Notes: generated by a model not told the origin, from the sequence alone. Shown: positions 1 through 8,836, counted from the first letter of the stretch. The stretch is 64,000 nucleotides of DNA from Acaryochloris sp. CRU_2_0 (GCA_012034865.1 JAAUOM010000002.1:53908-117907), one strand, 5' to 3'. Program-made: numbers and translations.

Positions 1-43
1 AAATCTACAAAACCTGTTTTTGAGATGTTCTATATAGGTTAGT

Positions 44-74
44 AACCTTCAAAACTGTTTTGAAGGTTTTCTAG
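44..74 (+). terminator. Hairpin, probable terminator of an upstream gene
   Basis: A perfect 12-bp inverted repeat (AACCTTCAAAAC / GTTTTGAAGGTT) has one unpaired base at its centre and is followed by TTCT. It lies upstream of the first gene, so it most likely ends a transcript that enters from the left edge of the window. The AT-rich stem makes its strength uncertain. Confidence 0.5.
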
Positions 75-80
75 AGGGGT

Positions 81-107
81 AAGGAGAAATTTTCTCCTTT
101 TTCTTTT
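81..107 (+). terminator. Rho-independent terminator-like hairpin
   Basis: AAGGAGAA pairs perfectly with TTCTCCTT across a three-base loop. The stem is followed by a T-rich run (TTTCTTTT). It sits directly after another hairpin and 55 bp before the first gene, so the two may form a tandem terminator for a gene outside the window. Confidence 0.55.
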
Positions 108-161
108 GGCCTTTTGCTCTAGAGGTGTGGGGGGAAATTACCGCATCGTAGGAGAAGCTCT

Positions 162-407
162 ATGGATTGTTCGGTCTGCTTGACCAATCGTGATATTGAT
201 AACATCATTGCTGTCTTGTATTTACAAACTCATTTAGAAGATGAAATTGCCCTCAATCTCATTGACAAACTGCATCATGAATTGGATCGTTGTATTGATA
301 AACACAGTGCCGAACCCATCCATCGTTCCGATGAATATTTACAAATTAGACAAAACCTGACTCGGCAACTCTACTTTCAAAATCGACCCTATCGATCAGG
401 GGGTTGA
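162..407 (+). CDS. Small hypothetical protein, 81 aa
   Basis: An 81-residue acidic protein rich in Asp, Leu and His, with no signal peptide or membrane segment. The sequence looks mostly helical and begins MDCSVCLTN. A GTAGGAGAA ribosome-binding site lies just before the ATG, which supports this start. It is 38 bp upstream of the thymidylate kinase gene and on the same strand, so it may be cotranscribed with tmk-holB. I do not recognise the family, and no function is assigned. Confidence 0.6.
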   Translation: MDCSVCLTNRDIDNIIAVLYLQTHLEDEIALNLIDKLHHELDRCIDKHSAEPIHRSDEYLQIRQNLTRQLYFQNRPYRSGG

Positions 408-445
408 GGTGTCAAAGTAGAAAGTATGACTTTTACGAGTAATCT

Positions 446-1141
446 ATGTTGGGTAAATTGATTGTTTGTGAAGGGGGCGAAGGAGCGGGAAAAACCACAC
501 AACTCAAGCTGCTCCAGGATTGGTTGGCACGAAGTGGATGGCTAGCGCGAATCAATACCTATGTACAAGCAGATTATCCCCCTGTGTTGATAACCAGAGA
601 ACCGGGAGGAACGGTCTTAGGCCAAGGAATTCGCAAGTTACTTCTGGATGTGACGGCAACAGGGGATGAATCGATTGATGGACAAGCTGAACTGTTATTG
701 TTTGCGGCTGATCGGGCTGAGCATGTGGCAAGTTGTCTACTTCCCCATTTGCAACAGGGGAGTTTAATATTATGCGATCGCTACACAGATTCCACAATTG
801 CCTATCAAGGCTATGGTCGGGGCTTAGATCTCAAGTTAATTCAGCAACTCAATCAAATCGCCACCCAAGGCTTAGAAAGTGACCTGACCTTGTGGCTCGA
901 TCTAGAGGTAGAAGTCGGACTCTCTAGAACCCGCCAGCGGCATCCCGATCCAGAGATCAGAGTGGATCGGATGGAAACCCACGAGATCCTGTTCCATCAA
1001 CGCCTGCGAGAGGGATTCAAGGCATTAGCCCAGGAATACCCCGATCGCATTGTTCGCATTGATGCTGAGCACTCCGCAGCGGAGGTGGCGCTGCAAATTC
1101 AAGCTGTTCTCGCTCCGCTTTTAAAGGAATGGTATCCGTAG
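446..1141 (+). CDS. tmk: Thymidylate kinase
   Basis: Phosphorylates dTMP to dTDP with ATP in dTTP synthesis. The P-loop GGEGAGKTTQ lies near residues 10-19, the TREPGG substrate motif near residues 50-55, and the DRYTDSTIAYQGYGRG motif near residue 111. Its 231 residues are slightly longer than the usual 205-215, because of an insertion between the P-loop and the REPGG motif. The 3' end overlaps the next gene by 13 bp, so tmk and holB are translationally coupled. Both serve DNA replication. Confidence 0.95.
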   Translation: MLGKLIVCEGGEGAGKTTQLKLLQDWLARSGWLARINTYVQADYPPVLITREPGGTVLGQGIRKLLLDVTATGDESIDGQAELLLFAADRAEHVASCLLPHLQQGSLILCDRYTDSTIAYQGYGRGLDLKLIQQLNQIATQGLESDLTLWLDLEVEVGLSRTRQRHPDPEIRVDRMETHEILFHQRLREGFKALAQEYPDRIVRIDAEHSAAEVALQIQAVLAPLLKEWYP

Positions 1142-2082
1142 CGTTTAAGGATATTGTCGGCCAAAGGATGGCGGTCGAGTATTTAACCCGCGCGATCGCC
1201 ACTCACCAGATTGCCCCTGCCTACCTCTTTGCCGGACCTGCAGGGGTGGGACGACGCTTAGTGGCTCAGCAATTTGTGAGTGTCCTGTTGACTACCGCTA
1301 CAACCTCCGACCGCACCCTAGAAAATCACCCTGACAGCCTGTGGATTGAGCCAACCTATTTGCATAAAAACAAGCTGATGACGGCAGCGCAAATGCAGAC
1401 TGAAGGGATACCGCTGCCGAAAAGCCATCCCCAGATCCGCCTGGCCCAAATTCGAGACATGATCCAATTCCTTGGCCAAACACCCCTAGAAGCCTCCCGG
1501 TTAGTGGTGGTCATTGATGGAGCCGAAACAATGGCAGAAGCCGCAGCCAATGCCTTGCTCAAAAGTTTGGAAGAACCGGGTAATGCCACTTTAATCTTGA
1601 TTGCTTCTAGTGGGGATGCTCTCATGCCGACTTTGGTCTCCCGTTGTCAGTGTCTTCCCTTTCGTCCGCTCCTGCCCCAGGAACTGCACCAGGTTCTCCA
1701 TCAAGTGGGTCAGGCTAAGATTTTAAGGCATCCTCAGATTTTAGAGATGGCCCAGGGCAGTCCAGGAGCTGCGATCGCCCATTGGCAGCACCAACAATCT
1801 ATTCCCCTCGACCTGTTGCAAGTGGATTTACCCCAACTCCATTCTCCCCAAGCCTGTCTGAGGCTAGCCCAATCCATCGATCAAGCCTTAGATTTACCCT
1901 GCCAACTCTGGCTTCTGGATTATTATCAGCACCACTATTGGCGAACCTATGGGGATTCTACCTGGCTCCATCCCCTAGAAAAAGCCAAGCAGCAACTCCG
2001 TCACTATGCTCAACCCCGTTTGGTTTGGGAAGTGACCCTCCTCACCCTCGCCGAACAATTTGCAGAACGCAGCGGCAGTTAG
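1129..2082 (+). CDS. holB: DNA polymerase III delta' subunit
   Basis: A clamp-loader subunit of the replicative polymerase, 317 residues. The N-terminal AAA+ fold carries GPAGVGRRL where active ATPases have GxxGxGK, so the P-loop Lys is replaced by Arg. This fits the non-hydrolysing delta' role. A SLEEPGN stretch and the SRC sensor motif (LVSRCQCLPF) follow. It overlaps tmk by 13 bp in an arrangement common in bacteria. The start is uncertain by a few codons, but the overlap and the adjacent KDIVGQ motif favour it. Confidence 0.88.
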   Translation: MVSVAFKDIVGQRMAVEYLTRAIATHQIAPAYLFAGPAGVGRRLVAQQFVSVLLTTATTSDRTLENHPDSLWIEPTYLHKNKLMTAAQMQTEGIPLPKSHPQIRLAQIRDMIQFLGQTPLEASRLVVVIDGAETMAEAAANALLKSLEEPGNATLILIASSGDALMPTLVSRCQCLPFRPLLPQELHQVLHQVGQAKILRHPQILEMAQGSPGAAIAHWQHQQSIPLDLLQVDLPQLHSPQACLRLAQSIDQALDLPCQLWLLDYYQHHYWRTYGDSTWLHPLEKAKQQLRHYAQPRLVWEVTLLTLAEQFAERSGS

Positions 2083-2189
2083 CTACTAGATAGGAAGCCC
2101 CGTACTGAGCAGATAGACCTGTTCCCAAACCAATACTAAAATATTGTCAGTTCTCAGCAGAAAAATGGGCAAATTAAGTGTGTGAGTGA

Positions 2190-2519
2190 ATTATAGGATC
2201 GATACAGATTCGCAATCACTACCACTCTGATCACGGATTCATCTCTCCTGACACTTTCAGGAAGAAGTGCATTGGGGAAAAATGCAAATACTGCCAAATA
2301 ATCATGACAGGCAGTAATGATGGCACACAGGTAACCTTAGACCACGTAATCAATAAAGCTCGACACCCAGAATTATTATTTGACTATAAGAATTTAGAGG
2401 CTATTTGCAGAAGCTGCAACGCAAAGAAGGGTGACGATAACACTTTTGCGATTTCGCAGGTCGTTAAGCAGCGAGATCAGGAAGCAAGTGAACACCTAGC
2501 ACAATTCTCAAAAATATAG
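2190..2519 (+). pseudogene. HNH endonuclease, 5'-truncated remnant
   Basis: The frame is open from 2190 and encodes a zinc-finger HNH nuclease: CKYC near 2283-2294, then LDHVINKARHP, a YKNLEAICRSCNAKKGD segment and the stop at 2519. The only ATG (2304) falls after the first Cys pair, so a protein starting there would lose half of the zinc site. The frame upstream is closed by TGA at 2187, and only ATT/ATA-type codons are available as starts. It is therefore most likely the 3' part of a broken HNH gene. Use of a non-standard start cannot be excluded. Confidence 0.6.
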
Positions 2520-2575
2520 CTTTCAGCCCTACAACCTCTTATTTCACGAATTGTTGTCATACCCTTTCTATTCCC

Positions 2576-2866
2576 TCAAAATGCAAACTTAAAGGCGACC
2601 AAATCCTCATGGGGATTGTTTTGCTCAGCTACCCACAGATCATAATTTATCTGCATTTTTAACCAACTCTCCGGAGATCGCCCTAACACCTTCGACATCC
2701 GAATCGCCATATCAGGGCTAACCGCACTCTTGCCCGCCACCACCCGCGCAAAGGTGGAGGGACTGACCCCCAGTTGAGCGGCCATTGTCCGAACACTAAC
2801 CCCAAAAGGCTCTAGATACAGCCCTTCAATCACTTCTCCCGGATGGGGGGGATTATGCATTTTCAT
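2576..2866 (-). CDS. higA: HigA-type antitoxin, XRE/VapI family
   Basis: A 96-residue helix-turn-helix antitoxin. It begins MKMHNPPHPGEVIEGLYLEP, a hallmark of the HigA/VapI family, then has an HTH (VSVRTMAAQLGVSPSTFARVV) and the SPESWLKMQINYDLW tail. It should neutralise the toxin encoded just upstream and repress the shared promoter. Its ATG overlaps the toxin stop codon by one base (2864-2868), so the order is toxin then antitoxin, as in classic higBA. Confidence 0.88.
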   Translation of the reverse strand: MKMHNPPHPGEVIEGLYLEPFGVSVRTMAAQLGVSPSTFARVVAGKSAVSPDMAIRMSKVLGRSPESWLKMQINYDLWVAEQNNPHEDLVAFKFAF

Positions 2867-3144
2867 CAGTGGTAATCCTCATAGTCCAATACACAAACAT
2901 CACCCTCCACAAATTCAAAGGTCAAACGCCAATTGCCACTGACCTTAATCGACCATCGACTCTTTTGGTCACCCTTCAACGGATGCAGCCCAAACCCAGG
3001 GACATTGATATCCTCGATCGCTGCGGCTGTATCCAGAATTGTCAACATCAATCGCAGCCGCTTGAGGTGATTGGGTTGCACCCCGCCAGTTTTGCCGGAA
3101 ATGAAGAGTGCCTCTAATCCTTTATGGCGGATGGAGTGAATCAT
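2866..3144 (-). CDS. higB: HigB-type toxin, RelE/ParE superfamily
   Basis: The protein from the internal ATG at 3144 is 92 residues, the usual HigB length, and begins MIHSIRHKGLEALF. The family signature is visible: PGFGLHPLKGDQKSRWSIKVSGNWRLTFEF. HigB proteins cleave mRNA on the ribosome. The frame extends upstream to 3180, but the extra residues (MLCVARHAIIRL) do not look like the family and were left out. It is coupled to the downstream antitoxin gene. Confidence 0.85.
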   Translation of the reverse strand: MIHSIRHKGLEALFISGKTGGVQPNHLKRLRLMLTILDTAAAIEDINVPGFGLHPLKGDQKSRWSIKVSGNWRLTFEFVEGDVCVLDYEDYH

Positions 3145-3453
3145 GAGTCGGATTATAGCATGTCGCGCAACGCACAACAAGCCTTCAATATAAAATATTG
3201 GGACTAATATCTTGACTCTAGGGAAACTCTAGGGAACAAGAACATGGTAGGGTGACTTGAGGTATGCCTCAGCTCCTCCAGGCAGGAGCCAAAGCTGTGA
3301 ATAAATCGATGAGGAATCTGTCTTTTTGCCTTTTTACTTGCGCGTAGCGGTACTAACTGTTTCTGCCTGTACTGAAAGGGTTGCAACGTTGGAAGGATGA
3401 GTGTTTTGGTCTAATTCTGGAGCTAACATTGAGTCTGAAGAGTTGAGCTGCCT

Positions 3454-4200
3454 GTGGCTACTATTTGCTGTCTAGATCGCACCTTTACGGATATCAAGGC
3501 CATTATTTTTGATAAAGATGGCACCCTCGCTGATGTTGAATCCTACCTAAAAAGTTTGGGACAAAAGCGATCGCGCCTTGTCGATGCTCAAGTTCCAGGG
3601 GTACAAGAGCCTCTTTTACTTGCCTTTGGCTTAGAAGAGACTTCCCTGAATCCGGCAGGCTTACTGGCGGTGGGTAGCCGCCGCGAAAACGAAATTGCTG
3701 CGGCTGCCTATGTTGCTGAAACAGGACGCAACTGGTTAGAAGCCCTGGAAATCGTCGAATCAGCGTTTAAGGAAGCAGACAGCTATCTCAAACGTAAAGC
3801 CGACCATACCCCCTTATTCCCAGACACCCTAGCCACCCTAGCCACGTTAACCCAGAACCAGGTCAAGATCGGGCTGTTATCGGCGGATAGTCCTGAGAAT
3901 ATCCAGGCGTTTGTAGAAACCTATGATCTGGACAGTCACATTCATGCCTATTTAGGCGTCGAGGGCACCCTCAGCAAACCCGACCCCTCTCTATTCATGG
4001 ATATGTGTACCCAATTAGAAACACTACCCCAGCAAACCCTGATGGTGGGCGATTCCGCCGTAGATATGAAAATGGCCCAATCCGCAGGAGCCGCCGCTGG
4101 CATCATGGTCACCTGGGGTTGGTCTTCTCCAGTACAAACCCCATCAGGGACAGATGTTACCTTAGGAAAATGGCAGCAATTGACCTTTGTTTCCCCATAA
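3454..4200 (+). CDS. HAD-superfamily phosphatase, phosphoglycolate phosphatase-like
   Basis: A soluble 248-residue HAD hydrolase of subfamily IA type. Motif I is FDKDGTLAD, motif II lies in IGLLSAD, and motifs III/IV are seen as SKPDP and MVGDSAVDMKMAQSAGA. The cap inserted between motifs I and II is helical. The start is GTG. The substrate cannot be read from the sequence; phosphoglycolate phosphatase is one option in an oxygenic phototroph. It is monocistronic, between higBA and the recA region. Confidence 0.8.
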   Translation: MATICCLDRTFTDIKAIIFDKDGTLADVESYLKSLGQKRSRLVDAQVPGVQEPLLLAFGLEETSLNPAGLLAVGSRRENEIAAAAYVAETGRNWLEALEIVESAFKEADSYLKRKADHTPLFPDTLATLATLTQNQVKIGLLSADSPENIQAFVETYDLDSHIHAYLGVEGTLSKPDPSLFMDMCTQLETLPQQTLMVGDSAVDMKMAQSAGAAAGIMVTWGWSSPVQTPSGTDVTLGKWQQLTFVSP

Positions 4201-4289
4201 CCTCCCCAACCGGGCACATCTAGGAGATGCACCCATACGCCCCTCTTGATCAGAGTCTTAAAGAACTTTCTTTCAGAAGCAGCTACCCA

Positions 4290-4490
4290 TTAGTCTACCT
4301 CGATTGAATACTCAACTAAAAATCGGCCTGCGCTTAAAGCTTCGTCACCACTGGTATAGGTTTCTCCATCGGAAATCAGGGTCAGTTCTGGGGTCATTAC
4401 CCAGCAGCTATAGTCACCCTCCGGCAGGCGACAGACACCGATAATCCACCCTGGAAAGGCGATCATTTCGACAAGATGGGCGGTAGACAT
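4290..4490 (-). CDS. Small conserved-type hypothetical protein
   Basis: From the internal ATG at 4490 this is a 66-residue protein ([20 protein letters not shown]...). The frame is open up to 4559, but a start there would lie inside the recA promoter, so the shorter form is preferred. The protein is acidic at its C terminus, with no membrane segment. It is transcribed divergently from recA. Family and function are not recognised. Confidence 0.5.
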   Translation of the reverse strand: MSTAHLVEMIAFPGWIIGVCRLPEGDYSCWVMTPELTLISDGETYTSGDEALSAGRFLVEYSIEVD

Positions 4491-4539
4491 GGGTTGTCCC
4501 TCGCGTTGATAGCAACAAGTGTGAACGAATTGGACGGGC

Positions 4540-4568
4540 TTGACACTAATATAGTTCATATGTACTAT
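4540..4568 (+). promoter_or_regulatory. Predicted sigma70-type promoter of recA
   Basis: TTGACA at 4540-4545, a 17-bp spacer, then TACTAT at 4563-4568 (4 of 6 matches to TATAAT). It lies 42 bp upstream of the preferred recA start. The LexA-like box overlaps the spacer and the -10 element. Confidence 0.6.
4553..4566 (+). promoter_or_regulatory. Putative LexA (SOS) box in the recA promoter
   Basis: AGTTCATATGTACT matches the cyanobacterial LexA consensus RGTACNNNDGTWCB at every position but one (T for A at position 4). It overlaps the predicted -10 box, where a bound repressor would block RNA polymerase. LexA control of recA is variable among cyanobacteria, so the functional claim is inference. 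Confidence 0.45.
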
Positions 4569-4610
4569 ATTAACAAGACCTGTTATTCAATTGCTCTAGC
4601 AGAGGCTGTA

Positions 4611-5672
4611 ATGACTGCAATCATGGATATCCCTGAAAAACAAAAGGCCCTTGATGGGGTGCTCAACCAATTAGAACGGACTTATGGCAAGGGAACCATT
4701 ATGCGCTTGGGGGATGCCACCCGCATGCAAATAGAGACTATTGCCAGTGGGGCCTTAACCTTGGATTTAGCTCTGGGTGGTGGGTTACCCAAAGGACGAG
4801 TTATAGAAATCTATGGGCCAGAAAGTTCCGGGAAGACGACCGTGGCCTTGCATGCGATCGCAGAGATTCAAAAACAGGGCGGAATCGCTGCTTTTGTGGA
4901 TGCCGAACATGCTCTCGACCCCGTCTATGCAGCAGCCATAGGGGTCGATATCACCAATCTCTTGGTTTGTCAGCCCGATTCGGGGGAAATGGCCTTAGAA
5001 ATTGTGGATCAATTGATTCGCTCTAGTGCCGTAGATCTCGTCGTCGTGGATTCCGTGGCCGCTCTTACCCCTCGTGCTGAAATTGAAGGGGAGATGGGCG
5101 ACGCCCACATGGGTTTGCAAGCTCGCTTAATGAGTCAAGCCCTGCGCAAAATCACCAGTAATATTTGCAAATCTGGCAGTACGGTCATTTTCCTCAATCA
5201 GCTCCGGCAAAAGATTGGGGTCACTTATGGCAGTCCTGAAGTGACCACAGGTGGAAATGCTCTCAAGTTTTATGCGTCGGTGCGCTTAGATATCCGTCGC
5301 ATTCAAACCCTGAAAAAAGGCAATGATATGTATGGGATTCGGGCCAAGGTGAAAGTTGCTAAAAACAAAGTCGCGCCACCTTTTCGAATAGCTGAATTTG
5401 ATATTTTATTTGGTCAGGGTATTTCTAATCTGGGTTGTTTAATTGATGTAGCAGAAGAAACCGAAGTTATTGTGCGCAAAGGGGCTTGGTATAGCTACAA
5501 CGGCGAGAATATCGGTCAAGGTCGCGAGAATACCATTCAATATCTAGCTGAAAATCCTGAGTTGGCTCAAACAGTAGAGCAACAAATTCGCCAGAAGCTA
5601 GAATTGGGTGTCACCCTCTCAGCTAACCCAACGACGGAGAGGACTGAGATGGACTTAGACACAGCAGCATAA
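4611..5672 (+). CDS. recA: Recombinase RecA
   Basis: Strand exchange and SOS co-protease. From the ATG at 4611 it has 353 residues, the normal RecA length. Walker A is GPESSGKTT, followed by the DAEHALDP segment, the VVVDSVAAL Walker B strand, the L1 region [21 protein letters not shown] and the NQLRQKIGV segment. The frame is open back to 4476, but those residues overlap the promoter and have no RecA similarity. The tail ends in acidic residues (MDLDTAA), as is common for RecA. Confidence 0.97.
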   Translation: MTAIMDIPEKQKALDGVLNQLERTYGKGTIMRLGDATRMQIETIASGALTLDLALGGGLPKGRVIEIYGPESSGKTTVALHAIAEIQKQGGIAAFVDAEHALDPVYAAAIGVDITNLLVCQPDSGEMALEIVDQLIRSSAVDLVVVDSVAALTPRAEIEGEMGDAHMGLQARLMSQALRKITSNICKSGSTVIFLNQLRQKIGVTYGSPEVTTGGNALKFYASVRLDIRRIQTLKKGNDMYGIRAKVKVAKNKVAPPFRIAEFDILFGQGISNLGCLIDVAEETEVIVRKGAWYSYNGENIGQGRENTIQYLAENPELAQTVEQQIRQKLELGVTLSANPTTERTEMDLDTAA

Positions 5673-5688
5673 CCCTTAAAGCTGGCAC

Positions 5689-6057
5689 ATGAGAGTTTAT
5701 GGTATCGATCATATTCAACTCGCTATTCCTCCAAATAGCGAAGATTTAGCAAGAGTGTTTTATGGGGAAATTCTTGGACTTAGAGAAAAGCCAAAACCTG
5801 AGCATCTAGTTCAACGGGGAGGCGTTTGGTTCGAGCAGGATGATTTGAAGCTTCATTTGGGCGTTGATTGTAATTTTTGTCCAGCTACGAAAGCCCACCC
5901 TGGGTTGTTGGTTGAAGATTTAGATGAACTAGTCAGTCGATGTGAGGCAGGCGGATATAGAATTGTTGTCAGTGAAGGGATTGAACGCTACCGTCAAGTT
6001 TATGTGATAGACCCGTTTGGTAATCGTCTAGAGTTGCTGGAGTTCATGGGTGAGTAA
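5689..6057 (+). CDS. VOC/glyoxalase-fold protein
   Basis: A 122-residue single-domain vicinal-oxygen-chelate protein. It has the paired beta-alpha-beta-beta-beta modules typical of the fold: MRVYGIDHIQLAIPP at the start and YVIDPFGNRLELLEF at the end. Candidate metal ligands are the His of GIDHIQL, the His of LHLGV and the Glu of RLELLE. It starts 16 bp after recA and may be read through from it. The substrate is unknown; members include glyoxalases, dioxygenases and antibiotic-resistance proteins. Confidence 0.75.
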   Translation: MRVYGIDHIQLAIPPNSEDLARVFYGEILGLREKPKPEHLVQRGGVWFEQDDLKLHLGVDCNFCPATKAHPGLLVEDLDELVSRCEAGGYRIVVSEGIERYRQVYVIDPFGNRLELLEFMGE

Positions 6058-6105
6058 TCGCGGCACAACAGTGCGTTGGAGCAGTGAGCAATCGATAAAC
6101 AGATC

Positions 6106-7104
6106 TTATAATGCCTTGCAGTCGAGGTGCCAGCGTTGGCAAGTCGTTTGCAGGATCAATTCAATCAGTTGCTCATAACTGAGATCCTGTGCCTGGGCAA
6201 TTTGAGCCATAGACCGCATCGGATGCAGGGTTGCATCGGCATTCACATCTAATAAATAGGCTTGCCCTTGATCATCCAGGCGAAAATCAAAGGTGGCATA
6301 GTCCAAGGGTTGCAATAATTGCATCAAGGCTAAGGCAGTACTCTGCATGGGTTGTAGGCGGGAATCGGCCAAACTGATCCCGACCTTCTGGAAGCCGCCT
6401 TGTCGCTTGGCCTTGAGCGTTAACACCTGATCTTGCAACGCCTGTCCCTGCTGTGTCACTGTTTCCACTGCTGCCAATAACTTGGGTTCTATATTCCCCA
6501 CCAGACCTACGGTAATTTCTCGACCTACAATCAAGGGTTCGCAGAGAATAGCGGTTTGGAACTGGGCTTGGAGCTGTTTGACCTGAGCCTGTAAAACAGT
6601 CAAGTCTTGCGTGGTCTCAAACCGTTGAAGCCCCAAAGAATAGCCTTCGCAGGTCGGTTTTAACAATGACACTGGCCAAGGCGGTAATTGGCTAATCTCT
6701 GTACCCAAGCCATAGCGAATCCAGGGTGGGGTGGCAATCTTGCACCAGTCTAGAACAGGCTTCAGCCAATCTTTGTTGAGGGTCAAGCTTTTAGTCGCAG
6801 CATCTCCACCTGTATAGGGAATGCCCAGATGTTCCAATAGAGCTGGTGCTAGAGCCGTGCGATTGCGCGATAACGCCCCCACCGATAGATTCCAAACCAA
6901 TAGGGGCAACTGATGACGCTGCCAACCGTTCAGCAAATTAGAGAGGGAGCCTATGGGCACGACGGTATGCCCCAACGTGGTCAGGGCGTTAGTGATGGCT
7001 GCAATTTCTTCAGGTTCGCGCCAATGATAGTGGGTACTAACCTGAGCCTCAGCCTTGCCCATTAGGTCTGCTTGCGACTCAAACAGTAAGCCAATGGTCA
7101 ACAT
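6106..7104 (-). CDS. ATP-grasp ligase, D-alanine-D-alanine ligase-like
   Basis: A 332-residue ATP-grasp protein starting MLTIGLLFES at 7104. Ligase features include GIPYTGGDAATKSLTLNKDW (compare YTG...S..alDK in Ddl), the EPLIVGREITVGL lysine/ATP region and the metal-binding end YLLDVNADATLHP (Ddl has EvNt.PG). It therefore resembles Ddl but differs in the substrate-binding C-terminal motif, so it may ligate another carboxylate and amine. The start overlaps the end of the radical-SAM gene by 7 bp, which indicates coupled expression. Confidence 0.7.
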   Translation of the reverse strand: MLTIGLLFESQADLMGKAEAQVSTHYHWREPEEIAAITNALTTLGHTVVPIGSLSNLLNGWQRHQLPLLVWNLSVGALSRNRTALAPALLEHLGIPYTGGDAATKSLTLNKDWLKPVLDWCKIATPPWIRYGLGTEISQLPPWPVSLLKPTCEGYSLGLQRFETTQDLTVLQAQVKQLQAQFQTAILCEPLIVGREITVGLVGNIEPKLLAAVETVTQQGQALQDQVLTLKAKRQGGFQKVGISLADSRLQPMQSTALALMQLLQPLDYATFDFRLDDQGQAYLLDVNADATLHPMRSMAQIAQAQDLSYEQLIELILQTTCQRWHLDCKAL

Positions 7105-8258
7105 GGTTTGGGAGGGAAGGGATCGGGTAGCCAGACCATCTGGGTATCTAGGGGCCACAATAGGATTTCGGGATGGTGGGAACCGCGTCGCTGCTGGTGC
7201 CAACGGGCAATCAATTGCGAGGCCGGACTAGGAGTTAAGCCCACCAACTCTAACTTGCCGTCGGTATGGGTCAAAATATAGCGAAACCTTTTCACTGAGC
7301 CATTGCAGCGTTGGCGCACGGCTTCGACTAGTTGCAATCCGGCTACAATGGGCAGTTGAAAATGGAGGGCATGTTTGACAGGTCGGGGATGAAATAGATA
7401 TTGCGGCAACACCCCCAAGCGATGCAACCGCTTGAAGAGTTGCTCCAAGACATCCACCGTAGCGTTAACGCCCTGCATTAAGGGGATCTGGGCCGTGAGG
7501 ATACAGCCGACTTCCCGTAAGGTCGCCAGAGCCTGTTCCGCCGCCGGGGTGAGTTCGTGGGGATGATCAAAGTGGCACTGAACTATAATTTGAAACCGAT
7601 CTTGATACTGGGCTAATACCTGTAACAAAGCTGGATCCGTGGTAAAACGGCTAGGCAGGAAAGCAGGCAATTTAGTACTAATGCGAATCTGCCAAAGGTG
7701 AGGGATGTTGGCTAAGGCCGCAAATAAGTTAGCCAAGCGTTGAGTACTGCAAACCATCGGATCTCCTCCCGACAGCAACACATTGTCGATTTCAGGATGG
7801 GCATGGATATAGGCAATGGCAACCTGTAGATCTTCGATGGTTTCCTTGACCATGACATCTTTGCTCATCAGGCGACGGCGAAAGCAATAGCGGCAATGCC
7901 CCGCACAAGCCTGGGTGACGATTAAAACAGCCGTTTGGTCATATTTGTGCTGTAAGCCAGGAACCACAGTTGATAAAGCTTCACCGCTAGTGTCTAAAGC
8001 ACCTTGATCCTCATCTTCATAGGCGGAGGGCAGGAGAAGCTGTCGGAGGGGATCTTGGGGATCTTGCCAATCGATCAGTTGGGCATAGTCCATTGGCACC
8101 AGGAAGGGGAAATGGGTTTGGGCGGCAGTGATGCGATCGCGATCCTCAGGATCAAGGGGCAAATCAGTTGCAGCCATTTGGGCGAACCGCAAGCTGGCTG
8201 TGAGTTCTTCTCGCCAGGCGAGATGGGTTTGGGATGGGGTAGGAGTAGAGGAAGTCAA
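7098..8258 (-). CDS. KamA-family radical SAM aminomutase-like protein
   Basis: A 386-residue radical SAM enzyme with the cluster motif CAGHCRYCF (Cys118, 122, 125) and LLSGGDPM, typical of lysine 2,3-aminomutases and EpmB. A DGK near residue 340 sits where KamA has its PLP-binding Lys (GGGK). The family moves an amino group from C2 to C3 of an amino acid using SAM, PLP and a [4Fe-4S] cluster. The Asp of KamA that binds substrate is not obvious here, so the substrate is open. No EF-P gene or epmA lies next to it. Confidence 0.8.
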   Translation of the reverse strand: MTSSTPTPSQTHLAWREELTASLRFAQMAATDLPLDPEDRDRITAAQTHFPFLVPMDYAQLIDWQDPQDPLRQLLLPSAYEDEDQGALDTSGEALSTVVPGLQHKYDQTAVLIVTQACAGHCRYCFRRRLMSKDVMVKETIEDLQVAIAYIHAHPEIDNVLLSGGDPMVCSTQRLANLFAALANIPHLWQIRISTKLPAFLPSRFTTDPALLQVLAQYQDRFQIIVQCHFDHPHELTPAAEQALATLREVGCILTAQIPLMQGVNATVDVLEQLFKRLHRLGVLPQYLFHPRPVKHALHFQLPIVAGLQLVEAVRQRCNGSVKRFRYILTHTDGKLELVGLTPSPASQLIARWHQQRRGSHHPEILLWPLDTQMVWLPDPFPPKPC

Positions 8259-8382
8259 GGTCTCAAAGGCTCACAATTAAAGGATCGATCTGAAATCTCT
8301 GATCGAGGGTGCGGATCAGGGAGCGACAATGATGATCTGCAAGCACGGTTTACACAATAGTACGGGAGAATAAAAGCCCACG

Positions 8383-8836
8383 TCACTCATGTGCTTTAGT
8401 ACAGTGGGTAAAGAAAGGAAACCCCAGCATATCAACAGCGAGATGTCGTTTGATGCCATTGGTTGCTTTGTAACGACAAAATCCTTTAGAGGCAATGCGG
8501 GCATTACAGGTGTTTTTCACCGCTTGAGAATCAATGATGAGCAAGGTTGTCCACTGCGGTTTTTTTGACTTGTTCCCGCACTTTACCGTGGAGGGTGTCC
8601 ATAATCTTGTCTAGGACTCCTGTTTCTCGCCACTGTTTGTAGTGCCAGAACACGTTTGAGTAAGGCGGCAGGTCTTTGGGTAAGTCACCCCAATTGCAGC
8701 CGTTTTTGAGTTGGTAGAAGATGCCATCCAGAATTTGCCGTTTGCTCCACAGGGGTGGCCTAGTTTGTTTCTTGATAGGCAACAGTGGCTGGATGATTTC
8801 CCATTCTTTGTTGCTTAGGTCGCTGGAGTATCCCAT
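8383..8836 (-). pseudogene. IS5-family transposase remnant
   Basis: The N-terminal part (8836 downwards, MGYSSDLSNKEWEIIQPLLP) is a typical IS5-type DUF4096 domain. After KVREQVKK a run of seven A residues on the coding strand puts the rest in a different frame, where TTLLIIDSQAVKNT, GIKRHLAVD and GFPFFTHCTKA continue the transposase. That frame then stops, and the catalytic C terminus is missing. No terminal repeats or target duplication could be identified. It is a decayed insertion at the left edge of the ECF island. Confidence 0.75.

Noticed and set aside
8004..8360. 118-codon ORF antisense to the radical SAM gene
   Set aside because: Gly-rich shadow of the aminomutase-like gene on the opposite strand, which has clear motifs.
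8537..8560. Programmed frameshift in the IS5-type transposase
   Set aside because: The A7 run could allow slippage, but the 3' part is truncated, so no functional product would form.
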